Shown here one piece after another: positions 53,105 through 61,007 of a DNA stretch of 64,000 nt. The stretch spans positions 1 to 64,000 of the forward strand of contig NZ_JBAWKA010000006.1 in NCBI RefSeq assembly GCF_043876815.1, read 5' to 3'. Every line of letters begins with the position of its first letter. Position 1 is the first letter of the stretch. Made by a program: the position numbers and the translations under genes. The DNA comes from Gaetbulibacter_A sp043876815 (lineage in GTDB: Bacteria > Bacteroidota > Bacteroidia > Flavobacteriales > Flavobacteriaceae). The notes beneath the pieces are model-generated. The model saw nothing but the letters and a program-made list of their open reading frames with translations. It had not been told where the DNA came from and ran no database searches.

Positions 53105-53536
53105 AAATTAGTTTTGTGTTAGTTATTAATTGAGTTTAGTTTATTAAGGTTTGGTGTGACCTACTATTTCCCTAGCTTTTTTAGTTGTTATGACCTCATA
53201 AAAACATAAAGCATGGTTGAAAAAAATATTAGGAGCACTACAAAAATTATAGAGGCCTGAAACTTGATCTTACTTTCCTCTTTTTCTGTGTTTTTATGCA
53301 TTTTATCATTTTATTATTACTCAAAGCTCTATAATTATTGTCGCTTGTATTAGGTGTAACGCGTTCAAAATAAGGGTGTAATCAGATTAAGAAAAAGGCT
53401 ATGATCTCATAACCCCTCTTTTGTGAACTAATTGTAGGTGTTTATCTTAATTTTAAGAAGTTAAAAACAGCTAGTGAAGTATACTTTTTATCTCAATACG
53501 CGTTAAAGCACCTAATGATGAGAAATAAAAACGTGA
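53105..53536. other. Leader region between the hybrid regulator and susC
   Basis: About 430 bases. It contains the possible 37-residue open frame (53188-53301, - strand) and the ACTAAACTCAAT leader element (53129-53140). The rest is AT-rich and presumably holds the SusC promoter, for which I cannot mark a convincing consensus. Confidence 0.5.
53188..53301 (-). CDS. Possible small membrane protein (37 aa)
   Basis: An open frame of 37 codons with ATG at 53301, a charged N-terminus (HKNTEKEESKIK) and one hydrophobic segment (ASIIFVVLLIFFSTMLYVFM). The arrangement is typical of a single-span small membrane protein. It stands in the leader of the SusC operon, in the same direction. No family is recognised, and a chance frame is possible in such AT-rich DNA. 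Confidence 0.4.
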   Translation of the reverse strand: MHKNTEKEESKIKFQASIIFVVLLIFFSTMLYVFMRS

Positions 53537-56500
53537 CTAATTTGAATTTTTGAATTTAGAAGGAGTGACTCCAAATTGATCTTTAAAACATTTTCTGAAA
53601 TATTTCAGATCATTAAATCCAACGGCATATCCAATCGAGCTAATATTATCTTGTTTTTTAAGGATCATTTGGGCGGCTCGCTTCAAGCGAATTGAGCGGA
53701 TAAATTCTGTAGTATCCTGATCGGTCAAGGATTTGATCTTACGATACAAGGTAGACGGGCTGGTAGCTAGTTTTTCGGCTAGAAAATCACGATTTAAATT
53801 GTCGTTCATTAAATTATCTTCTACCACCTTCATGGCATTGTTTATGAATTCTTCATCGAATGAGGTAATATCCGTATCTGTTGGTTGCAGTGTTACTTTT
53901 TTAGAAAAATAATTTTTAAGTTTTATCCGGTTATTTAATAAACCTTCCGCTTGAGCCTTCAACACCGATGGGTTAAAAGGCTTTGTTACATAAATATCGG
54001 CTCCAGAACTGTAGCCTTGTTTCTGAAAAACCGTTTTGGTACGTGCGGTAAGAATGATAATAGGGATATGGGCCGTTTCTGCAGTGTCGCGTAGTTTTTT
54101 ACAAAGTTCTAACCCATCCATTTCAGGCATGATCAGGTCGCTTATTATGAGATCGGGAATAATTTTAAGAGCCATTTCAAAGCCCATTTTTCCATTTGAA
54201 GCATCAAAAATTTCAAAATTATGAGCGAAAACAGATTTGATAAAGGCTCTTATCTCAGGATTATCTTCTACAATTAATAATTTCTTTTGTTGTGACTCGG
54301 ATTCAGTCGTGGCACCTGTATCTGGTTGTAAAACACGTTCAACCTTGTAATGGATTGGGTCTTCAGCTGTTTTGAAATCTGAAATAAAGTTTTCTTTTGA
54401 AAAATGATCTTTTCCCAAAGGCAGTTTCACGATAAATTCACTGCCTTTATTCAATACGCTATGCACCTTAATTTTTCCTTTATGAAGATCTACGATACTT
54501 TTTACCAAGGCCAGGCCAATTCCTGTGCCGATCAAATTGGATGATTTAGCCTGAGAGGTTTGATAAAAGCGATCAAAAATAAGTTTCAGATTTTCCTTTG
54601 ATATTCCCGGACCGGTATCTTTTACTGATATTTCACAATAACCTTGTGGGAATTTGGAATCTAATTTAGTGCTCTTTACATTTTTTATACTCAGTGTAAC
54701 TTGGCCCTTAGATGTAGAATATTTAAAAGCGTTAGACAATAAGTTGCACAAAACGATCTCCATGCGATTTCTATCATAGGTAAGTGGGATCTCTGAATCT
54801 TTTACATTAAATTTAAAGTCGACCTTTTTACTGTCGGCAAGTTCTTTAAACGAAAGGAATATTTCTTTAGCAAATTTCTTAAAATTCCCTGTTGCTACCT
54901 CAAGCTGCATTTTGCCGCCTTCAATTTTTCTGAAATCAAGAAGTTGGTTTACCAGATTCAAAAGCCGCTGGGTATGGTAATAGATCGTAGATAAGTGACT
55001 CTTTTTCAGATTTTGATCGACCGTATCGTCCATTAATACTTCCAAAGGACCTGATATTAAAGAAAGTGGTGTTCTAAATTCATGAGCAATATCGGTGAAA
55101 AATCGCGTTTTCATCTCAATAAGTTCCTCCTCTTTTTTACGCTCTAATCGGGATAAGGCCAATTTATTTTTCAAGTCACTTTGTTTCGTAATGATGTAAC
55201 GATAGAGATAAAGCAAGCCAATAAAAATAATAACATAAATTAATAGCGCCTGCCAGGTCTTCCAGAATACCGGGAGTATTTCAATGCTTAACATAGCTGG
55301 TTCCGATTCCAGATCTGCTTCGGCATTCGTGGCTTTTACTTTAAATGTATAATTTCCAGCATTTAAATTGGAGTAGGTAATATTCTTTTCTGTTGAGGTG
55401 GTATTCCAATCCTTATCCAGACCTTCCAATTTATATTTAAAGGTATATCCTAAATTTGATAAAAAATCCAGTGCGGTATACTCAATGGTAAAAGAATTGT
55501 TATTATGTTTTAGGGTGATTTCCGGACTGTATTCTATAGCTTTATCTAATATTTTTTGATCATTATAAGTTTCACCGGGCAAAATTTCTTGACCAGAAAT
55601 TCGTAATGCCGTAAGTACAACTGGGGGAACATTTAAGCTTTTTATGGCTTTGGGTTTAAAACTATTAATACCATAAATACTCCCAAAATACAATTTCCCC
55701 TGATGGTCTTTTATGGCCGCGCCTTCCATAAACGTATTTGATAATAAACCGGAATTAATATCGTAGCTATAAAATGAATTGTCTTTTTTGTTGTATTTCA
55801 CAAGACCTTTGTTGGTACTAATCCATATATTATGTTGATCATCTTCTAAAATAGCGTGAATATAACTGTTGGATAAGCCATCTTTTTCCTGGAAGGATTT
55901 GAAAATAAAAGTATGATCTCTAGATTCCATAACCCTATTTAAACCGTTGGGTGTACCAACCCAAAGTTCTCCTTCACTATCCTCAAACAAACTAATGATA
56001 ATGTCACTACTTAATGTATTAGGGTCGCCATGGATTTTAGTGAAAACTTGAAAACTATCACTTTTTTTATCATATAATTTTAGACCCTGATAAGTGCCTA
56101 CCCATAATCGACCCTTGGAATCTTCTAAAAAACTACTGATTCGATCATTATTTAAATAACTTTTAAAATTTTGATTTTCTGGGTTACCTGGCCCCATGGA
56201 TTTTCGTAACCCTTTTTGTTGCGTGCCAATCCAAAAAATACTATCCGTAGTTTGGTAAATAGAAGATATCTTTGTCAGAAAATTTCCTTCACCAACTTCA
56301 TCTTTTATTTTAACGGGTATAATGTTGTAATCTGAATTTTCTTTTTTTATTTCAAATAAACTACTGTTATTACCAAACCATCGCCTTTTGTTGAGGTCCT
56401 CATAAATAACACGAACGCCATCTTTCGTGTTATTGGCTACATAGGGTGGAACCTTAGGCACCTTTAATCCGTAAAAAGATTTTCGGTCTAAAGTGTAGTA

Positions 56501-57637
56501 AAGATTTCTATTTCCCTTAATTCCTACCCAGAGATAGTTGTTCTCGTCTTCCATAAGAGACCGAATAGGTTCATTAGGTAAATTGGAGTCCTCGGTATCC
56601 TCAAAATAATTTTTGGTTTTGTCTAGCTTACATAAACCACCACCATTGGTGCCAAACCATAGAATATCTAAATTATCCTGAAATACACATAAAACATCCT
56701 GATAAAGTTCTTTACCACCCTTTTTGTTTTTGGTATGAAGGTCTAAATAGGAAAAGGTTTTGGTCTCAGTATCAAAATAGTGTACGCCACTTCCCCAGGT
56801 TCCTATGTATAAATTATTTTTATTGTCTTCATGTAAATAATAATAAGCGATGGCAAAACTCTTATCCTTATTGCCGTTGTACTGGGTTATTATTCCGGTC
56901 TTTGGATTGTATTCTAAAAGGCCAGTTCCCCAGGTTCCCATATAAATAAGACCTGTTGATTTAACCTCTACAACGGAGGTCATTTCTAAGGCTCTTTCTT
57001 TAAAGGTTATATATTCTAATTGAGTTCCATCGACATTAAAGCTAAACAGACCTTTTCCCGTAGTGATCCACATATTACCCTCTTTGCCTTGTACAATGTC
57101 GTTAACTTTGTAAAGATTTCCTGCTTGGCGCAACTTTCTCGTTTTCGGATTATAAATGAATAAACCATTTTGCCAGGTGCCTATCCAAATTTCGCCCTTT
57201 ACATTTTCTGTTAAAGAAATAACACGCTTATCTTCCAAATGGATGGTGCCATCCTTAGATTTTAATTGATTAAATTGATTTGTTTTTGGGTTGTATAAAC
57301 TAACCCCATTAGATTTTGTGCCTATCCAGATGATGCCTTGACTATCTTCAAAAAGAACCTCAATAGAATTATTAATAAGGCTATTCGCATTATCTATTTC
57401 ATTTTGAAAAACCTTAATTGAATTACCGTCATAACGATTTAATCCACCTCTGGTACCTACCCAAATAAATCCTTTTTTATCTTTTAAAATTGAAGTAACC
57501 TCGTTTTGTGAAAGACCAACGTCTGAGTTTATGTATTCGATTTTTTGGGCATTATCTAACTTCTGAGCATTCAAGTCAAAAATATTTAGAGCTCCAAACA
57601 GAAAAACAAGTAAAGCTATTTTACTGAATTTTGTCAT
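53537..57637 (-). CDS. Hybrid two-component regulator of the second locus
   Basis: A 1366-residue HTCS. Signal peptide 1-24; a double beta-propeller of many Reg_prop repeats (about 35-680; for example GFIWVGTRGGLNRYDG); Y_Y_Y domain (about 725-790); transmembrane helix 793-815; histidine kinase with DIAHEFRTPLSLISGPLEVL (His about 850) and ATPase (about 960-1075, NAFKYSTSKG and GTGIGLALVKSIV); receiver domain (about 1115-1235, phospho-acceptor Asp near 1162 in DLIISDLIMPEMDG); AraC-type HTH at the end (about 1265-1366). It senses a glycan fragment in the periplasm and activates the locus. It is transcribed towards SusC and lies beside the sulfatase/GH genes it should control. Confidence 0.96.
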   Translation of the reverse strand: MTKFSKIALLVFLFGALNIFDLNAQKLDNAQKIEYINSDVGLSQNEVTSILKDKKGFIWVGTRGGLNRYDGNSIKVFQNEIDNANSLINNSIEVLFEDSQGIIWIGTKSNGVSLYNPKTNQFNQLKSKDGTIHLEDKRVISLTENVKGEIWIGTWQNGLFIYNPKTRKLRQAGNLYKVNDIVQGKEGNMWITTGKGLFSFNVDGTQLEYITFKERALEMTSVVEVKSTGLIYMGTWGTGLLEYNPKTGIITQYNGNKDKSFAIAYYYLHEDNKNNLYIGTWGSGVHYFDTETKTFSYLDLHTKNKKGGKELYQDVLCVFQDNLDILWFGTNGGGLCKLDKTKNYFEDTEDSNLPNEPIRSLMEDENNYLWVGIKGNRNLYYTLDRKSFYGLKVPKVPPYVANNTKDGVRVIYEDLNKRRWFGNNSSLFEIKKENSDYNIIPVKIKDEVGEGNFLTKISSIYQTTDSIFWIGTQQKGLRKSMGPGNPENQNFKSYLNNDRISSFLEDSKGRLWVGTYQGLKLYDKKSDSFQVFTKIHGDPNTLSSDIIISLFEDSEGELWVGTPNGLNRVMESRDHTFIFKSFQEKDGLSNSYIHAILEDDQHNIWISTNKGLVKYNKKDNSFYSYDINSGLLSNTFMEGAAIKDHQGKLYFGSIYGINSFKPKAIKSLNVPPVVLTALRISGQEILPGETYNDQKILDKAIEYSPEITLKHNNNSFTIEYTALDFLSNLGYTFKYKLEGLDKDWNTTSTEKNITYSNLNAGNYTFKVKATNAEADLESEPAMLSIEILPVFWKTWQALLIYVIIFIGLLYLYRYIITKQSDLKNKLALSRLERKKEEELIEMKTRFFTDIAHEFRTPLSLISGPLEVLMDDTVDQNLKKSHLSTIYYHTQRLLNLVNQLLDFRKIEGGKMQLEVATGNFKKFAKEIFLSFKELADSKKVDFKFNVKDSEIPLTYDRNRMEIVLCNLLSNAFKYSTSKGQVTLSIKNVKSTKLDSKFPQGYCEISVKDTGPGISKENLKLIFDRFYQTSQAKSSNLIGTGIGLALVKSIVDLHKGKIKVHSVLNKGSEFIVKLPLGKDHFSKENFISDFKTAEDPIHYKVERVLQPDTGATTESESQQKKLLIVEDNPEIRAFIKSVFAHNFEIFDASNGKMGFEMALKIIPDLIISDLIMPEMDGLELCKKLRDTAETAHIPIIILTARTKTVFQKQGYSSGADIYVTKPFNPSVLKAQAEGLLNNRIKLKNYFSKKVTLQPTDTDITSFDEEFINNAMKVVEDNLMNDNLNRDFLAEKLATSPSTLYRKIKSLTDQDTTEFIRSIRLKRAAQMILKKQDNISSIGYAVGFNDLKYFRKCFKDQFGVTPSKFKNSN

Positions 57638-57930
57638 CGAAACAAGTCTTAATAATGAGAATAGAAGGATTAGATTTTGTTTTTTTAATACCTGTGTTAA
57701 GGTACTATTAAAAATGAAATATATAAATTTTTTATGTTTATTGGTTTTATTTTTAAGACCAATTGTATAATATATTTTTGTTGGAATTAAATTTATGATT
57801 CTTCAAGGTTTTTAAAATTTAAAGCGTTTTTTGGTGTTCTTCGCAAAATGATTATTATCCATTTGGTGTTTTTTGTTTTTAGCCTCCTTTATTGTTCCTT
57901 GTTGGGTTTAGTTTTATGAATTTATTTAAT

Positions 57931-58374
57931 TTATATAAATGATATTTCACTTAAGTAACCTAAAGATTGATCTGTTTGAAAAACAGTTTTTGTATCCACA
58001 TTGTAATCTTCAATTAGAGCAGATGCAGCAGCAAGATGTTCTCCCGCAGAACTAACAGAAGCAACAATTTTATTTGGATCAATATCAAAAAGATCGGCAT
58101 TTTTTGTTCTATAATCTACAAGAAAACAAACCATTCCCCGTTTTGAAAAATATTTTGCTTGGTTTAGGAAATGGTATCTATTTCCGTTTATCCAACTTCC
58201 ACCAAAAAAGAAAACTAAAGCAGAATATGTTTTAGATGAATCCTTATGTTTTGGGGAATAAACCTCTACGAATAATTTTGTGGTATCAACTTGTTTATAC
58301 AGATACTGTTCTTGCGCAGAGCAAACTAAACCAATATTAAAAAGTATAAGTAAATAGAATTGTTTTGAATACAT
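57931..58374 (-). pseudogene. Truncated alpha/beta-hydrolase esterase
   Basis: The frame encodes 147 residues from MYSKQFYLLIL (ATG 58374; signal peptide to CSAQ). It matches the start of acetyl-esterase-type alpha/beta hydrolases (VFFFGGSWINGNRYHFLNQA for the oxyanion region, then VDYRTKN). The part between YRTKN and IDPNKIVA (normally about 25-30 residues) is missing, and the nucleophile elbow reads SVSSAGEHLA instead of G.SAGGHLA. The catalytic Asp/His half is absent; the frame ends at residue 147. This is a decayed gene. It sits between the hybrid regulator and a sulfatase, where an intact copy would have removed ester groups from the glycan. Confidence 0.75.
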
Positions 58375-58437
58375 AATAAGTAATCGCTTAGGGTTTAAAA
58401 AAAAGGAATTCGGTCTAATGGCATCCAACTAATTTTA

Positions 58438-59868
58438 TTAACTTTTTTTTGGATCGTAGTTAGGGTTTAAAATGGGCTCCTGTGCACCTACTTCCTGCTT
58501 CCATGTATTTAATTCATTTAATAGTTCATGACCCTTCGCGGGATATTCCTGAATAAGATTCACTTTCTCCGAGATATCTGTTTCAAGATTATATAATTTT
58601 AAAGTTGGTTCTTCATAAACCTGAATAAGCTTCCATGATCCCTTTCGGATGGCACTAAATGGTTTAGCACCCTGGGCATGATAATGTGGATAATGCCAAA
58701 AAATGGCGTCTCGGTTAACAGGTAGGTTCTGCAGTAAGAATGGTGATAAATCTATGCCATCAAAATTGAGGTTATTTGTCTCATTTTTGTTGTTAATCAA
58801 ACCTATAAGTGTTGGGAAAATATCTGGAGAAATCGATACAACATCCGTTTTTCTTGCCTTAATTTTTTTAGGCCAACTTATAATAAAAGGTGTACGAACC
58901 CCACCTTCATATATACTGCCTTTCCCGGAACGCAGAGGAAAATTAGACGTAATTTTGGGTTTTATATCTTTACCTTTTGTGCCTAATAAACCACCATTAT
59001 CGCTTGCAAATACGATTATGGTATTATCGTATATGCCGGATTTTTTCAATTGGCTCACTACAACCCCTAAAGCATCATCCATATGTTCAACCATAGCGGT
59101 ATAGGTAGGGTTCGACTGTAAGGATGCTTCCTTCACAATACCATTATATTTTGCTATCTTTTCTTTTTTAGCTTGCAATGGGGTGTGCACATTATAGAGC
59201 CAAAAATTTAAGAAGAACGGTTTGTCCTTATTGCTATCAATAAATTTCGATGCTTCTTTGGCTAAACGCTCAGTAAGATACTCACCTTCGGGCCCGTCTT
59301 CTAACCGGGGATTAAAGTAGGGGGAGAAATAGCCTCCTTTATTCTTCTTTTTGTTTGGCATGCCCTTTTTCCAACCTCCAATATTTTTATCAAAACCATG
59401 GTGTTCGGGCCAGTCTGTTTCGGCTTCACCCAAATGCCATTTTCCGATATGAATGGTTCGATATCCCATCTTCTGTAATACTTCTGCAAGTGTCGTGTCA
59501 TTGGCCTTAATGTGCATATCCCATTTTGGAGGCAGGTATTTGGCAAAGGGCTTGTGGTGTCCTTTTATCCAGTCGGTTGTATTAATAGTGGCCGGATATT
59601 TTCCTGTTAAAATACTTGCTCTGGTAGGTGAGCAAACCGGTGCGGCTGCATAGGCATTGGTAAACATAATACCGGAGTCTGCGAGTGCATCTGTATTTGG
59701 AGTTTGATATAAATCGCTACCGTAGCATCCTAAATCTTTCCAGCCCAGATCATCTACGAGGAACAATACAATGTTGGGTTTTGCCACTTCTTGGTTGTTT
59801 TTTTGGCAGCCCGCTAGGCAGAAAAGGCCAAAAAACAGTATTAAGGAACTTATATTAATAATTCTCAT
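58438..59868 (-). CDS. Sulfatase, S1 type, lipoprotein (CSPTR)
   Basis: A 476-residue sulfatase with a lipoprotein signal (LFCLAGC, Cys21). The formylglycine motif is CSPTR (Cys79) in APVCSPTRASILTGKY; FLVDDLGWKDLGCYG, HIGKWHLGEAE, NVHTPLQ and FASDNGG supply the other active-site residues. The layout fits family S1_16-like sulfatases, with galactose-sulfate-type substrates among those known, but I cannot fix the specificity. Its start overlaps the stop of the GH43-like gene by 4 bases (ATGA). Confidence 0.88.
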   Translation of the reverse strand: MRIINISSLILFFGLFCLAGCQKNNQEVAKPNIVLFLVDDLGWKDLGCYGSDLYQTPNTDALADSGIMFTNAYAAAPVCSPTRASILTGKYPATINTTDWIKGHHKPFAKYLPPKWDMHIKANDTTLAEVLQKMGYRTIHIGKWHLGEAETDWPEHHGFDKNIGGWKKGMPNKKKNKGGYFSPYFNPRLEDGPEGEYLTERLAKEASKFIDSNKDKPFFLNFWLYNVHTPLQAKKEKIAKYNGIVKEASLQSNPTYTAMVEHMDDALGVVVSQLKKSGIYDNTIIVFASDNGGLLGTKGKDIKPKITSNFPLRSGKGSIYEGGVRTPFIISWPKKIKARKTDVVSISPDIFPTLIGLINNKNETNNLNFDGIDLSPFLLQNLPVNRDAIFWHYPHYHAQGAKPFSAIRKGSWKLIQVYEEPTLKLYNLETDISEKVNLIQEYPAKGHELLNELNTWKQEVGAQEPILNPNYDPKKS

Positions 59869-61004
59869 TTCTTATCATGGTTGAAAAATGAAAGATTCCA
59901 GGAATCGAACCATTCAATATACGGAATATCATTTTTAAATTGCACAGGAAGCCAAACATACCGACCATCAATATGGTTTTTTGGGTTCCAACGGTCTGCC
60001 GCAAAAATAAAGGCATCTTCCTTTCCAAGAACCGGAATGACATATGTGCTTTGCGACCAAAAGGTCGTATTCATTTCTTCTTCGGTTCCAACACAGGGAT
60101 TTCCTAATGAGGTCCAATGTCCCATCATATCATCCGAAACAGCCAATTTTCCGGGATTGGGTTTCCAACCGGTTAGGCCTGAAGAGAACATAAAGTATTT
60201 ACCATTTTTTTTGAAGATCGCAGGAGCCTCATTTCTTCCGCCGGGGAGTACTCGTATATATTCATCTGTAACTGAGGTGTAGTCATCGGATAGTTTAGAA
60301 ATTAGTAAGGTTCTGTTTTCTTCCGAGGCCGTGATATGATAAGCAGTTTCATCCTCATCCACAAAAAGTGTCATGTCTCTCGACATTTGTCCCACTTCAA
60401 AATCCCGTTTTAAATAGGCGCCCGAAATTACTTTTTCTTTGCGTTCTTCCGTGTTCTCATCTGTAATTAGTTCAGCTTTTTCAAAATCATCTTCGCTAAA
60501 ATTTAAAGGTAATACGCCAGCGTGAATTCTAAAACTGTCAAGATACTCATAAGGCCCAGTAACCTTATCGGCAATAGCTACACCTGTAAGTGCATTACTG
60601 TAGCCTTGATCTTTCAATTCATGGTGGAACCACATAACAAATTTGTTGGTCTTCTTATTGAAGATCACTTTAGGTCGTTCCAGAATGCACCCACGTTGTA
60701 ACTTAGAATTTTCATCATCAACCACTGATAAGGCTACGCCTTTGTTTTCCCAATTATACAAATCTTTCGAGGCATACACGCGAACACCGACCTGGGCTCT
60801 AGAGTTTATTCCTTTGTGCTCTCCGAACCAATAATAGGTGTCATCATAAATTAAGAAACCACCACCGTGTGCATTAATATGATTACCTTCTGTATCGGGC
60901 CATAGCGCTCCCGGGTGGAAGGAGATATGTTTTTTTTCTTCTGTTTCACCACACCCTAATAAAAGAAATATTAAAACAATAATGACCCCAATTTTTCTAA
61001 GCAT
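59865..61004 (-). CDS. GH43-family beta-propeller enzyme, exo-beta-1,3-galactanase-like (subfamily 24/34)
   Basis: A 379-residue lipoprotein (lipobox LLLGC, Cys18). The five-bladed propeller begins WPDTEGNHINAHGGGFLIYD and YYWFGEHKG. Key blocks match the fungal exo-beta-1,3-galactanase Pc1,3Gal43A: LERPKVIFN (Glu109), NEAPAIFKKNGKYF (Glu259) and TFWSQSTYVIP (Gln318). In that enzyme the corresponding residues are a Glu, the catalytic acid Glu and a Gln that takes the role of a base; these assignments come from my recollection of the literature. The role inferred is release of galactose from a beta-1,3-linked galactan. It overlaps the sulfatase gene by 4 bases and follows the GH2 gene by 3. Confidence 0.8.
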   Translation of the reverse strand: MLRKIGVIIVLIFLLLGCGETEEKKHISFHPGALWPDTEGNHINAHGGGFLIYDDTYYWFGEHKGINSRAQVGVRVYASKDLYNWENKGVALSVVDDENSKLQRGCILERPKVIFNKKTNKFVMWFHHELKDQGYSNALTGVAIADKVTGPYEYLDSFRIHAGVLPLNFSEDDFEKAELITDENTEERKEKVISGAYLKRDFEVGQMSRDMTLFVDEDETAYHITASEENRTLLISKLSDDYTSVTDEYIRVLPGGRNEAPAIFKKNGKYFMFSSGLTGWKPNPGKLAVSDDMMGHWTSLGNPCVGTEEEMNTTFWSQSTYVIPVLGKEDAFIFAADRWNPKNHIDGRYVWLPVQFKNDIPYIEWFDSWNLSFFNHDKK

Positions 61005-61007
61005 TTA

